Positions 53,000 to 64,000 of a DNA stretch of 64,000 nt are shown here, in pieces. The notes under the pieces were generated by a model. It was not told where the DNA came from and ran no database searches. It saw only the letters and a program-made list of their open reading frames with translations. This DNA comes from Arbacia lixula. Taxonomy: Eukaryota; Echinodermata; Echinoidea; Arbacioida; Arbaciidae. The stretch's first letter is position 1, and each line of letters opens with the position of its first letter. The DNA is taken from contig OZ022576.1 of the NCBI GenBank assembly GCA_963669155.1, positions 19,222,233 to 19,286,232 on the forward strand, written 5' to 3'. Made by a program: the position numbers and the translations under genes.

Positions 53000-55160
53000 G
53001 TGTTTTATCACACCGAGCTAATTTGACTATGTGGAAGCATTGACTTAAACATGGAGTTAGTCAGCATTATTTTCTGCCTGATATTTTGATTAAGAAAGAT
53101 GTCATCAATGCTATATTGGCAAGATATGTTTGCGCTTTCTCGTGATACGCTCCTACAGAATCAGGTTGTAATGGCCCTTAGAGGTCTCCTATTTTTATGC
53201 GTATAGAACTAGTCTTTTTAAAGAAATCCAACAAAGTCAATGTGTTCATATTCAAATAGAATTATACCAATGTGTGATATTAAACCTGCCGTAGTGCATT
53301 TATTTATGGAATGATAACACTTGGTATAATTTCTCCTTGGTAAGATGTCTCCAAATGACTAACACTGTCTTGTAAGTATTTGTAAAAAGTTGATAAGTTT
53401 GATGATAGATAGTGTGAGACGCTGTATACATATTAATTGCTATTTAATCCATAGGTATCATTGGGAACGATGCTTTTTCGCAGTTTCTGATATTTTGTAT
53501 AGCGTTTGAACAACCAGCCAGTATAAAAACAAGACATTATTTCATGTCTTTGGAAATATTCTTGTATGTATTATTTGGTAAAATACAATTTGGGTGCTGA
53601 ACTTCTATATGTAGCTCATGTTTGCTTACAATGATGTGTTATATTAATGTTCATTTATTTATGTTTGACTGTAGAGTAGATCTCATATTTCAAGTACTTG
53701 TGTTATTTTCTTTCACTCACTCGTATTATAGGACTATACTGCAGATTATAAGCTGCACCTTCCATCTGCATTTCAACTTAATTTTAAAGCAATAGGTTTC
53801 GAACTCGGGATACGGAGAGGGTGAAACATACATGTATATTTGATAATACATACATTATGCCAAAGGAGATTTGCAAGTGCGATCATAATGATCAACTAGT
53901 GCAAAAAATCATCCAGAAAGAAACCTAGACTGAAGTATACAGACACTACTTGTAGAAGCACAGTTTAAACAGTTAAATCTAGTTTGAACAATTCTGAATG
54001 CAGTTCCTGATTTTGTTATGAGCTAAAGAAGACACTTTTCTAAGTAAATGGTATTACAAATGGTGATATGAAATAATGCCAATGCCAAGGACAGGGAACA
54101 CGCTATTATATGAGGTATATATTTTAACAACTTACCCAGGATATTGTTATTTCATATTTTCATATCTTAATTGAGGTCACATAATCATGTAAAACACATT
54201 TTACTTCCAGATTTTTCTATACTGTACAACCTAGACTGGGCTTTCATGCAACCATGCAGTAAATGGATTCAATACTATGCAACACTGTTTATAGTAGTAC
54301 TCTGTGTGTTTTTTTATCCAGTGGAAAAAAAAATATAATCATGCATCAGGCATATTTTAATAAACTGAGTTCCTGTAAATGAAGTGGGTGTTGCCAAGTT
54401 GATTTCTTGTGTTTTGGGTCCATCCATCAGTGTTCTGTTCTGCATAGTTGCCGATTAGTGTGGATTCTCAGTATCTTGTACTGAAAGTCAACTTGAATGT
54501 TGAAGGTTCTTGATACTGAATGTACTGATTTTCACAACCAAAATTATGCATAGTTTTTATTTAATTCAATAAGGATATACTGATTTTTCTCATTAGAAAA
54601 ATGACTGTTAGCCCCAAACTGGAATTATTGTTAGGAAGTTGGCAGCTCTGCAAAGGATTAGCAGACCACCTCGCAGTTAAAAACTATGAAAATGCAGACC
54701 TGGGCCCTGTCCCATTAAGATTTGCAATTGATATCCATCTTAATCCTAATCAGGCCGGTGAATAATAGGGGGAAATAAGAAATATGTGCATAATTAATAA
54801 TTAATATATTTTAATCAAAATCGAATTCTGCTTATGCAAACTTAGAGATGTGTGCTGAATTTTGTGGCCGTCACGCGTTCAGTTGCCGTGATCCGATGGG
54901 CAATAGGCAGACTCCAAATACTCCGGTCTGATTAAGGTTAAATATGTATACATTAGAAATTGGGGATTGGATCTATTCAGGTCAAGCAAACGTCTTTGAA
55001 AGACGGGCCTCTGGAATTGTTCATGATAGATATGAAAAAAAAATCACATTGTGCCAGGAACATAGTAGGGTGAACAGGTAGATATTCTTTCACTACCTTC
55101 GCAGAGCCACTCCTGGTGTCGTATCATAATCATTATGAAATAGCATATTGGATTCAAGTA
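53000..55160. other. Intergenic stretch, no gene recognised
   Basis: AT-rich with no supported frame. A possible weak inverted pair (GGGCCCTGTCCC near 54711 and GACGGGCCTCTGG near 55002) was not strong enough to call. Confidence 0.5.
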
Positions 55161-55168
55161 CATTTGAC

Positions 55169-55169
<1 letters not shown>

Positions 55170-55200
<31 letters not shown>
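55170..55200. repeat. GAT/GGT trinucleotide run
   Basis: GATGATGATGATGATGATGG followed by TGG repeats. Confidence 0.9.
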
Positions 55201-55333
55201 AGAATATATAACGGGACAGATTGTCGAGGAATAGCCACTTAAACATCAAGCGATCTTGGTGAAAATCAATGTGTTGCTTTATCAAAAAAAGGGTTAGCAC
55301 TGCATTATGAAACAATTTTTTACTGTGTTCTTG

Positions 55334-55334
<1 letters not shown>

Positions 55335-55391
<57 letters not shown>

Positions 55392-55434
55392 TGTGTGTAT
55401 GAGTGTTTGTGTGTGTGTGTATGTGTGCGTGTGT
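55335..55434. repeat. TA then GT dinucleotide microsatellite
   Basis: About eleven TA units pass directly into GT units with ATGT interruptions. The Cys/Val and His/Thr frames across it are artefacts. Confidence 0.95.
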
Positions 55435-56288
55435 GTCTTTCTGTGTGCACATACATATTCTACGATTTGTTTTATTCTTCACCCACCGGATTGTATAGGC
55501 TTCAGAATATGGTTGTACAGTCATGCGTGCAAAGATCCTAATAAAAAGAGTACAGAGATTTGATGAGGATAACTCTACCAAGACATATCACGAACCCATG
55601 ATTATGTGTTCATTCTTCAAACAAGACAATTACAACAAAATTGGGGCATTTTCTGACTCACTCTGTATAGGGGGTGTACTCTATACACTGGGCAGCTCTT
55701 TTCAAAGGAATTGACAAAATATTCACCCAGCAAAGCTTGTCTATGTACCACACGGTGCATCGTGACATACCAAGGGTGTGTTATGGAAGGATATGAAGCA
55801 AATTTCTTTCGTTATGTGTTCTCAATAGGTGCTGTTCAAGTGTTTGAACAATTTTGAACATGATTGTGTGGCAACGGCTTCTCAGAGAGAACAAAAGAAA
55901 TGTGCAGTCTCATTGCGCTGATCCCGTTCTGTTAATGGCATTAATACTTCCATGAGCACAACAGGTATCAGCAAACACAAATAAACAAGTTTTTCAAGTA
56001 TAATATCTCCGCTGCACGCAAACGCACACAAACACCGTTAATGATAATATACAGCTTATTTCATTTTGAGAATGGTTGAGTCCCACAAATGCAAAAGATG
56101 TCGGAAAGTGAAGAAAATGGTCAATTTTGTAAGTAATAAAAATATCTTTTTTTTTATATGTCCGATTTTTTTAATGACTCCTCATTACTTTTCGAAACAA
56201 AAGCAGAGTAAAGGATCATAAGGGTCACAATCTTAACTTCCTTATAGTTTGCAAACAAATTTGTCAAAAACAAAGCTTCTAGAGACAA

Positions 56289-56399
56289 ATGGGGTGGGGG
56301 GGGGGGGGGGTGGGGGGGGGGTAGTGATGGGATTTTGGGGAGGTGTTTTTTTTCCTTCATTTTTTTTTATCCCACCCAGTCTCTGAAAATGCTCTCAGT

Positions 56400-56436
<37 letters not shown>

Positions 56437-56541
56437 TGAGGTTTTTCGAAAAAAATTTAATCCGCCCAGTCTCGTGGAGGTACGCGACCGAAAATAGTGG
56501 GGGGGGGGGGGGGGACATTTGATATTGTGTCCCCCCCCCCC
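56289..56541. repeat. Cluster of very long poly(G) runs
   Basis: G runs at 56289-56321 (two T interruptions), 56400-56433 (about 34 uninterrupted G) and about 56498-56513, then a C run at 56531-56541. The segments between share CCCAGTCTC (56377 and 56465), so the G runs are part of a duplicated unit. Confidence 0.9.
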
Positions 56542-56654
56542 GGGATTTCCGCCCATGCCTACCCGATACGGTATGGTGGCCAGCTGTGTGTACCGTATAC
56601 GGAGATCGAGAGGAAGTAAGAGTAATATGTAGTGGGGGAGAAAGTAAGAGAGAT

Positions 56655-57300
56655 ACACTGAACTCCAAAAGTTTAGGAACACCTGCATTCAGTGTATAAT
56701 TGGTAGGCTTTATTGATATTCAGGTTCATAGCATAGTTCAATTAAGTTTCGTTTTAAAGTGAATAGTATATAAGAATGTACATTTTATCCTTGATTCAAA
56801 CAAAGTTATACTCTATTAAATGGCTGCCTACCAGTCAATATGGCAGTTTCTCAAAATGCTAACCTTTTTATTACATTCGCGTAATCTAGATATCCAGAGC
56901 TTTTCACCATTATACAGGGTTAAATGCGTAACTTCATTCATTTTACCCTTTCCTAGTTACAAGTCAAACACGCAAATAAAATGAAACGATATTTAGTGTT
57001 TAATTTGTATGGTAACCTCTTTTTTTATTCAAAAACATAAATGACAAGAAAGGGGATTGAAATCTGTAGACTGGGGCCAGGACTTGTGTCTGTTCCGTTT
57101 TCTTCAAGTAGCCTTTGCATATTCTTTGAATAGCCGTGACGTGTGATTTGGGTCATTGTTCTACTGGAAAACGAGCCCTCCTCCGATCAGGCGTTTCCCT
57201 GAAGGGAAGGCCTTCCGCTGTAGGATTGAATGATAGCCTTGCTGGTTGAGGATACCCTCTACTCTGTGCAAATAAGAAAGATTGGATGATATCAGAGATC
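56655..57300 (-). pseudogene. Tc1-like transposase remnant with one terminal repeat
   Basis: The minus strand reads LVFQ, stop, then NNDPNHTSRLFKEYAKAT, a second stop, and later WPQSTDFNPLS. These are the second and third catalytic blocks of Tc1/mariner-type transposases (usual forms QxDNDPKHTS and WPxxSPDLNPIE). Two in-frame stops and an altered last block show decay. TACACTGAACTCCAAAAG at about 56655 looks like the element end, with TA as expected. The 5' half is not seen. Confidence 0.75.
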
Positions 57301-57544
57301 AGGGTCATGTTGCAGATAGGTTTTCTCGGTAGCTACCATTGATGGTAAGGTAGAATTTAAAACCTATATGCAACATGCTCCAGGAAAGTGTAGAAAATCA
57401 ATGGACAAAAAACCGGGCAGAAAAGTAATAAGAAGAGGAATATGGAATAATGAAAAACGGAACAACAAAAATGATAAGGCTCTGGATGATTGTTGTCATC
57501 AAAGTTAGAAGGAAAACAACAATTAAAGTCAATAGTTCAACAAC

Positions 57545-57880
57545 AAAAAAATAAAAGGTTAAGCGATGGTTGCCAGGAGTTCAGGTGTCGTGACTTCGGG
57601 CTCATCACCCTTTACCGACTACCATTAGTTCCCTTCTGGTATGGCGACCGGCCCATCGCGTATCCCTTCCTACCTCCTAAAAACTATAGCCTATAAGAAC
57701 TATAGACTCTAACTCTTTAGGGGAGGAACAAGGGCGATCCCAATGCCTTTGCCGGGCCATCCGACAATCCTTGAACCTTGGCTTTGCAACCTTGGAGTTA
57801 GCGGGTTTCGAACCCGTGCTCGCTAGCACGAGTGTGAGGTAGTCCCGGCGCTTACCCTACCACTAGGCTATAAGACGTCG
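57545..57880 (-). mobile_element. tRNA-derived SINE
   Basis: On the minus strand a Pol III A box (TAGCCTAGTGG) and a perfect B box (GGTTCGAAACC) sit about 55 bases apart at 57800-57870. A non-tRNA body follows down to about 57545. The cloverleaf between the boxes is not regular, so this is a SINE head rather than a tRNA gene. The 3' limit is uncertain. Confidence 0.6.
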
Positions 57881-57956
57881 GTGGTTTTGCTTGGTGATTT
57901 TAGCGTATAGACTATAAGTTTCAAATCAACGAGAAAAAAACCAAAAGAGCATCATT

Positions 57957-58024
57957 GTCAGGAATCGAACTCATGACCCTCAGGTTATCAGTCTGACGCT
58001 CTACCAACTGAGCCAACAGACCGA
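57957..58024 (-). pseudogene. tRNA-Ile(GAT)-like pseudogene
   Basis: On the minus strand TGGCTCAGTTGG (A box), the loop CTGATAA with anticodon GAT, and GTTCGATTCC (B box) are at normal spacing. CTCTTTT follows at once as a Pol III stop. The D stem and four of five anticodon pairs hold, but the acceptor stem (GGTCTGT against CAATGAT) and T stem do not pair. A working tRNA is therefore unlikely; a transcribed pseudogene or SINE head is possible. Confidence 0.6.
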
Positions 58025-58315
58025 TTGCTGATGTTGGTACGTTTTCATAGAGTATTAAACATATATACTTGCAGATTGTCAACAAGTTTCTATCTATTAC
58101 TTAGGTAATTTTCTTTTTGATATAAGGAAATGTGCAATTTATGAAAAAAAATCACATGGGGGAGGGGGGGATTTGTTGCCCAAACGTATCCTGAAAGTGA
58201 CCCGTGAGCCCTATAAATCTGATACAATCTTGTAGTAACGTGAACTATGATATGACATCTTCTATGCTGTGAGATAATTGATAAATGTTACTACTTTTCC
58301 ATGGCGCTCGCTTTT

Positions 58316-58408
58316 CTCTCCGTCTCTCTCTCTCTCCCAACATCCTCTCTCTCCACCTCTCTCTCTCCCTCCTCCTCTCTTTTTCTCTCTCTACCCCCCC
58401 CCCCCCCA
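58316..58408. repeat. CT microsatellite with poly(C)
   Basis: CTCTCT units, then CTACCC and a run of about 13 C at 58395-58407. Confidence 0.9.
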
Positions 58409-58466
58409 TTCTGTTTCTCTAAAGCCATCTTCGTTCTTTTCTCTTCCGATGCAAGCATTCGTTCAT

Positions 58467-58699
58467 ATAGAGTACCGAAGTGGTGTCGTCATATGAACAT
58501 GTTGTCAAGACAAATTGGCTCTAAACAAACTCACTCAACTGAGAGGTTGTCCGATACGTACTGTGTATACCGGGCTAGTGTCCGGCATTCTCAATTACAT
58601 TCCCCGTTGTAATCACCGCTGCTTGTTCTGCCCGTATTGTTTAGAGCCATTTGTCTTAACAATAATGCTCAAATGGCGTCACACTTCGGTACTCCATAT
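58467..58699. mobile_element. Palindromic element, GAGTACCGAAGTG arms
   Basis: ATATAGAGTACCGAAGTG at the left and CACTTCGGTACTCCATAT at the right are inverted copies. The pairing goes on inwards (GACAAATTGGCTCTAAACAA with TTGTTTAGAGCCATTTGTC), so the whole 233 bp can fold. It does not encode a protein. Confidence 0.75.
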
Positions 58700-59039
58700 T
58701 CAGATAAGCAGACGTAGACGGTTGCTTATTTTCCACACAAATATATTTTTTATTCTTGAATGCATTAACATTTTGAAATTCATGACATATATCAATACGG
58801 TAATGATGAAACTGGTCCATGTATAATCATGTAAATGCTCATTGTTTTGATGAAGGAAACATTCAAATATCTATACACTGTATTGTGGATGCAGAGAATT
58901 GTCCTAATCAAAACTCAATTCAAACAGTGATGCAACACTTTGGCAATTGTCGACAAAATCTCTCCTGAATATAAAAAATGTCATGTTGTTTTCTTACATA
59001 TTATTTGCTGGCTGACCCCCCCCCCCCCCTCCCCACAAA

Positions 59040-60741
59040 AATACAACTAAAATCAGAGTAAGAAAGTAAAATAATTTGTTACAATATAAAATTGAAAATG
59101 AGAATGATGGATATTAGGTGGGATGTGACAAACATACATTTTATTTCAAGAACTAAAAATTAAAAATACATACCTGTTCTTTTATAATGCTGTCTTTATT
59201 AAACGCTTAGAAATATAACTGATTAAGTTCTTATTTATTCATCCTTTAAAAGATAAGTACATTTATACTAGGATGCCTTATGCCATGGTCACAACCGGCC
59301 GTCAGTGTTTTTCTACGTGGAGTTGGCAGCTTGCTTGCAAACTTCTACAATCCTTCCCTGCGTCGTCCTTGCGTCCGACGCAAGGAGTTTCAGTGAAACC
59401 CGACGCAGATCACAAGCAGAGAGAATCATATATGTATATGTGAAGGAACATCTCGGGGGAAATCAAGAAAAACCGAGCTGTACACTCTACAATGCAAAGA
59501 AGCTAGGCCATTTGAATCAACAATTAGATATTTTACACACGCCGACACTGATTCTGATAACATGAATATATAGATATACAATGTACATGATGGATAGCTT
59601 ATATCGTTGGAGATTCACATGCAATAGAATGTCATTTGAGAGAGAAATAGTTTGCTCAAACATTGCTTTCCTCAATTAAATACAACCACAATTATTCTGC
59701 TTCTTATAGAGAATGAATTCCATGTCGTGTTCTTGCATCAACACTGTGCACTTCACATGCTATTACTTGCAACCCAGGCGTGTGTGTGACGGGGATATGT
59801 GTCGAAGAATGATCCATGCCGCCGGTCTCTTACACTAATACATCATGGGACGACTTTCCCTTATATGTGCAGTATTGAGAATTCAACGTGCTTCACATAA
59901 TCCTTTAATCCTAATACTCACGACGGTGCATTAGTCCCCCACCACCCGTCATTTATTTGTGGGTACTTCCGAACACCTCAATATTTCGAAACGAACACGA
60001 TTTTTTTTCTGATCCTTTTCGCGCATTTTGATACCAAATTTATGACGATCGGACCTACCGTGCAAATACAGTGTACCAGATTACGTTTACCAAACACATG
60101 TGACTGAAATTTCGCTATTTCTCTATATGAATGAGCACAACCATATAGACAAAATCATGCAGGAGATTTCCCATTTTATGTAAATACTTTTCTGATAGGA
60201 AGTGTAAATAATTACAACACACACAAACCCACATACACGCACATTCACGCACACTTACACCCAAATCGAAAAATGCGCTTGACGAAAAATAATGAAATAC
60301 GTAAGAAATAATTACCACAACCTATCCTTTTTTCGGGAATTGATGAGGGATTTTAAAAGATATCTGTACCAGAAATTGATATTCCTAAGGCTTTATCTAG
60401 TGATTTCTTGCATAAATCAGCATACATTATTGAATTAAAAACATAAAGGCACTTTCGTATATTTAGCTATACAACTGGTAAAGTACATAATTCTTGACCC
60501 TTAGAAAAAAAAATGAGGGAATCGGGCGGCCCATGGCCATATTAAATGCCCCCCCCCCCCCCCCACCCTAACATGCTTTGAAATACCCCGGTAGTATTAG
60601 GGTTAAGAGATGTCGTATCATTCTTTGTTCAAAAGTATTCATGCATGCAATTTAACTTTTCGTGAAATAATTCAACGATCATGATTTGCCTTGTGGTCTA
60701 TCCAAGCTATCTTAATATGTTAATATGACTGCTTGATATAC

Positions 60742-60778
<37 letters not shown>

Positions 60779-61380
60779 GGGTGCTTTGTCGTGTGACGTA
60801 GGCAATCATGGAGTGCCACACAGTTCTCTGTACTGAGCTCTTTGTATCAATTGCATATCATGGTAAACCAGTCAGTCAGGATGCTTATCAACTTAATAAT
60901 CCTTCTTCCCATGCCCCATACCCCTGGTTCTTTTTCATCAATCCAAACTCTTTCAAGTAAATTTTACACAGTATACGACGTACAAAATCTCAACCTCCAG
61001 ATTCTTGGCTCACATATCAGTTTCATAATATACATACATGATAATGAAACATTCTTCTGTGTGTGACATATCTATGACTTGAGTCGTATGTCACAAGTTA
61101 GGTAAATACTCGTTCTAGGCATATCTGAATATGATCCGCTATTACGGTGAGCATGTCTATACTGGCAGTCCAATGGGTGGATACAAAATACCTTCTGCAT
61201 CAGTTATAAACTAATGCTCAATACCCCAAAGGAGATAGTCCGCTGGTTCAATAATGATGTGCGAGTTTCGGCATGTAAACAATTCAGATTGGCAGTTATT
61301 TCTGACCAGTCAATACTAAAGCTCGCAGCTTAATCAAGAGAGAGATGTGCCACTGATATTTATATAGGACATGTGTGGAG
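59040..61380. other. Intergenic stretch, no gene recognised
   Basis: Only short frames without motifs; a poly(C) run at 60548 and a CT run at 60744-60778. Confidence 0.5.
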
Positions 61381-61399
61381 TTACCCCGGTGTTCCTCTG

Positions 61400-61800
61400 T
61401 GGGAAAGTCCACCCTTCAATGACCTCTCCTTAAGGAGAGATGTAGCGTTGATTAGTTGAGCTACCTCTGCGCGTTCTCTTCAAATCTTTCCAAAGCCCAT
61501 CCGTTAATTCATCGTGACCTTCATTTTAGGCAAGATTGTTGCGCTAGCTCAGCGGGCTCTCTCTCTCCCTTACCATTTTGTCAAGTTTCGCAAAAGTCCA
61601 TCCTATAATGGCATCTCTGGTAGGAGAGATTTCTTGTTCATTTGTCAAGCTGGCTGCGCGGATTAATTATCTCCCTCACTCATCCTTCGTTAAGTCGTGG
61701 CAAAGTCCATCCTACAGTCTATAGTGACCACTCCTTTAGGAAGATTTAGCCTAGTGTCCATTTGTTGAGCTCCCTCACTCATTCTAATTCGGCCTGCTTT
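61400..61800. repeat. Four-copy degenerate tandem array, about 105-110 bp
   Basis: AAAGTCCACCCTTCAATGAC (61404), AAAGCCCATCCGTTAATTC (61492), AAAAGTCCATCCTATAATGG (61591) and CAAAGTCCATCCTACAGTCT (61698) open units. Each unit goes on through a CTCTCCTTAAGGAGAGA-like block, a TTGTTGAGCTAGCT-like block and a CTCCCTCACTCAT-like block. Copies are strongly diverged. Confidence 0.7.
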
Positions 61801-61833
61801 GGCGCTTCCTACAATAGCGTCCCTGCCGACGAC

Positions 61834-62323
61834 GGAATTCCTATGGAATTCTCGCTTTCATTATGATACATTAATGAATCCATATGAATTATGATTCCCC
61901 AAGATGTAAATTACTGCTGAGTTTCTCTAACTGGAACGAGCGGCAGCGCTGCAGTGTCAGCTTGCCCATAAAGCCGTAGATGCTCTCCTCCTACTCGTCA
62001 CTGTGCTTCGCAAAGTGGGGAGTTCTGCAACACTTGACGTCAAGGTCGCTCTCGATGCTTGCGCCACTGCTTGACCAACTCGTCGTTTTCCTTGGCCGTG
62101 GCGATCGGGTCATCGCGAAAGAAGAGGTTCAGGGCGGGCGCCTTGACCGTGCGGCCAGTAAAGATCTCATTCACCTGAAGGACAATGCAGAACAGTAGGG
62201 CCGTTAATAAACTCTGCTTTGTTTCTTTGGAAATTCTTATGGAATTCGATCTCGCTTTCCTTCATACATTAATGAATCATTATGAATTATGATTCCCCAA
62301 GATGTAAATTACTGCTGAGTTTA
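61834..62323. repeat. Direct repeat of about 90 bp bracketing the downstream pseudogene exon
   Basis: A segment ending ATGATTCCCCAAGATGTAAA, TTACTGCTGAGTTT occurs at about 61834-61923 and again at about 62229-62322, with a few changes near its start. The second pseudogene exon lies between the copies. Confidence 0.85.
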
Positions 62324-62903
62324 TGCCTTGTAAAATATGTGTCTTGTTTGAGACCGAGTCGTTGCGAGACTAGACGGGTCATCGTGAATTCGAATGTGTT
62401 TTATGTTTTTTCAAGTCTCCTGTAAGTCTCTGTAACTTATCTATGCTGTCTTTGCGACATCTCCACCAATGAGACGGACCTTTAACTTTTACATTACCAT
62501 TACCTGAAAACCACATTGGTTAACTACACATCTTCACGCCAAAGAGTTCACCCTTCAAGCTCACCTTGACGATGCTATTCATGGTGTACTTGTTGGTCAG
62601 CCAATGGTAGGTCTCTGTAACCCTCTTGGTGAAACTGCGTAAAGGAGTTGTTGGCGTCCTACGAGTAGATACCCTCGTAGCTATCCCTGGAGAGAATACA
62701 ACTGTACAGGATCTGAGCAACGATGCGGTAACGCAGCGATGCATAGGCCTAACGGCTACTCCGCTTCGCAGACGCACGTGGCTGCTGACAGAGAAGGCAT
62801 GGACCAGGAGAGGGCGTGTGTCGCCGTCCGTGACATAATCCAGGATCTCCCGCGCGATCTCCTTGGCATTGGCGGGCCAGGTGATGTCGATGGGTCGCGT
62901 CAT
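61925..62903 (-). pseudogene. TMEM53/DUF829-like pseudogene, two broken exons
   Basis: Minus-strand exon at about 62570-62903: PIDITWPANAKEIAREILDY then RPLLVHAFSVSS, the substrate-side block of TMEM53-like alpha/beta hydrolases (usually HVFSNGG). After a shift it gives RYRIVAQILYS, and after another RVTETYHWLTNKY. It ends at a GTGAGC donor. Exon at about 61925-62188: acceptor TTCAG, VNEIFTGR, ALNLFFRDDPIATAKENDEL; then a shift, HFAKHSDE, a TAG, and EESIYGFMGKL. At least three frame changes and one stop were read. I infer a dead copy; sequencing error alone would not explain so many breaks. Confidence 0.6.
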
Positions 62904-62929
62904 GACACCAGTACATCGAATCTAGAACT

Positions 62930-63454
62930 AAAAAATATACAAAATTGAAACATGTATTATATCAACATATGACTTCACATAGGAAAATATTAATAGTGAC
63001 TGATCGGCAATAGCGACGATTAATAAAAAGCAGCACAACATGAGTATTGCAGAGATGTAAGTATAAACAATGGTTGGTTGATTGATTGACTGATAAGAAA
63101 TCAACGACACTACTAACACTTGAGTGTCATATAAGTGTCGAACAGTTCATCTAAAAAGATTATACCATTCAAGTTTCCCTAATGTGATTTACAGAATTTG
63201 AGAAGGATTATAAATCAGAAATAAATCAATATGTTAACTACTTCCTCGGAATAACTTCCCTACGCTTCATGAAAAGAGAAGCATGTTCTTTAACGTGCCA
63301 ATGGTGTGACTCTCCTTTACACGGGATCGACGGTTTAAAGTCTCCTCCGAAAGACTAGGCAATTGGAATAAAATACGTTGCCCAAGGGTATACATGTTGT
63401 GATTGGGATACGATCAGTTTTCCATTTAAAATCAAGTGTAAAGATTGATCTTCT
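62930..63454. other. Intergenic stretch, nothing recognised
   Basis: AT-rich, with no motif-bearing frame. Confidence 0.45.
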
Positions 63455-63754
63455 TTAGTAAGTTTGTAACACATAATCGCGAAATATCTTTAAATAATGT
63501 CTTGAGGTCAGGACAATCAAAAAGTTAATACGAATATTTGCAAGTTCAACACATTCAAGGAGAATGTGTTTAATTGTTAGTGTATAATTACATGACATGC
63601 ATTGAGGTGGAGTTTCTAGTGCAAATAAGTATGCATGAGTCAAGTGAGAATGCCCAATACGAGCACGGGTCAAGTATAAACAATGCAGAAGAAGGTTTAC
63701 CCGTAAATGCCCCACTGGCTTGATAAATTGGGTACACCTGTGTAAAAAGAGCAT
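63455..63754 (-). pseudogene. LINE fragment, C-terminal end after RNase H
   Basis: The minus-strand frame contains TRARIGHSHLTHAYLF, CMSCNYTLTIKHILLEC: the His/Cys tail found at the end of Pol proteins of I/Jockey-like non-LTR retrotransposons. The RT and RNase H cores are not present upstream in any frame I could read, so the copy is 5'-truncated. Confidence 0.65.
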
Positions 63755-64000
63755 GCAGAAAAATCATATAAATGAAATAATTACACCGGGGAGCTAAAGC
63801 TGCTAACTTATTTTATTCCATGTTGCGCCAGGTAAAGAGTATTTAGAGAGGATGAATGCTGTTTGTCACATAGTGGGTTTCTTCATAAATAAGATAAATA
63901 ATTAATAAAAATCGGAACTAATATTTATGTAGTTTCAAAATGAAACTTTAATTAAAAGGAATGCATGAAATAATCAGATTATAATGAAACGCAATAACAT

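Noticed and set aside
54711..55015. MITE with GGGCCCTGTC / GACGGGCC ends
   Set aside because: The inverted match is short and gapped and the flanks show no duplication.
57957..58024. Functional tRNA-Ile gene
   Set aside because: Acceptor and T stems do not pair, although the Pol III boxes and terminator are good.
1..64000. CRISPR arrays, operons or bacterial features
   Set aside because: Spliced genes and animal-type transposons dominate. The tandem arrays found lack the repeat-spacer form.

Overview
This is a eukaryotic window, very probably from a marine invertebrate deuterostome and most likely an echinoderm such as a sea urchin. The grounds are a single intron-rich laminin beta gene, an intact BEL/Pao retrotransposon, Penelope-like, Tx1/L1-like and Tc1-like remnants, many palindromic non-autonomous DNA elements, abundant acatgta words, and long homopolymer and microsatellite runs. 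The species assignment is inference.

Layout. Bases 1-6.3 kb hold no recognisable gene, only repeats: a LINE-like 3' tail, a TTAA-flanked palindrome with an internal 294-bp duplication, and an inverted-repeat element near 4.1-4.5 kb. From 6.3 to 16.9 kb there is a three-level nest. A CA microsatellite was hit by a 5'-truncated minus-strand LINE, which was then split by a complete minus-strand BEL/Pao element (6400-15435) with two 1152-bp LTRs that look identical by eye, a TATAT target duplication and an uninterrupted gag-pol frame. From 17 to 20 kb there are two further palindromic elements.

The plus-strand gene at 20,013-51,901 is a laminin beta-1/2-type subunit. Twenty-eight exons join in frame to 1,760 codons plus stop, covering the LN domain, 13 LE modules, the LF (domain IV) region, coiled coil, beta-knob, second coiled coil and the C-terminal cysteine. 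Only the upstream signal-peptide exon or exons were not found. A good polyadenylation signal lies at 52,972. The introns carry a Penelope-like fragment, nested palindromic elements, a 400-bp polypyrimidine tract and a 235-bp polypurine tract.

The region from 53 to 64 kb has no intact gene that I recognise. It holds a Tc1-like transposase remnant, two tRNA-like Pol III units, poly(G) clusters, a 105-bp degenerate tandem array, a decayed minus-strand TMEM53/DUF829-like pseudogene and a LINE C-terminal fragment at the right edge.

The most unusual pattern is that at least six laminin introns, and more weakly a seventh, carry one or more degraded copies of their own 3' end upstream of the real splice acceptor. 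In three clear cases, and less clearly in a fourth, the copy includes the first bases of the exon. A second pattern is a set of four TTAA-flanked palindromes from unrelated-looking families, three of which contain TGACGT (CRE-like) cores.
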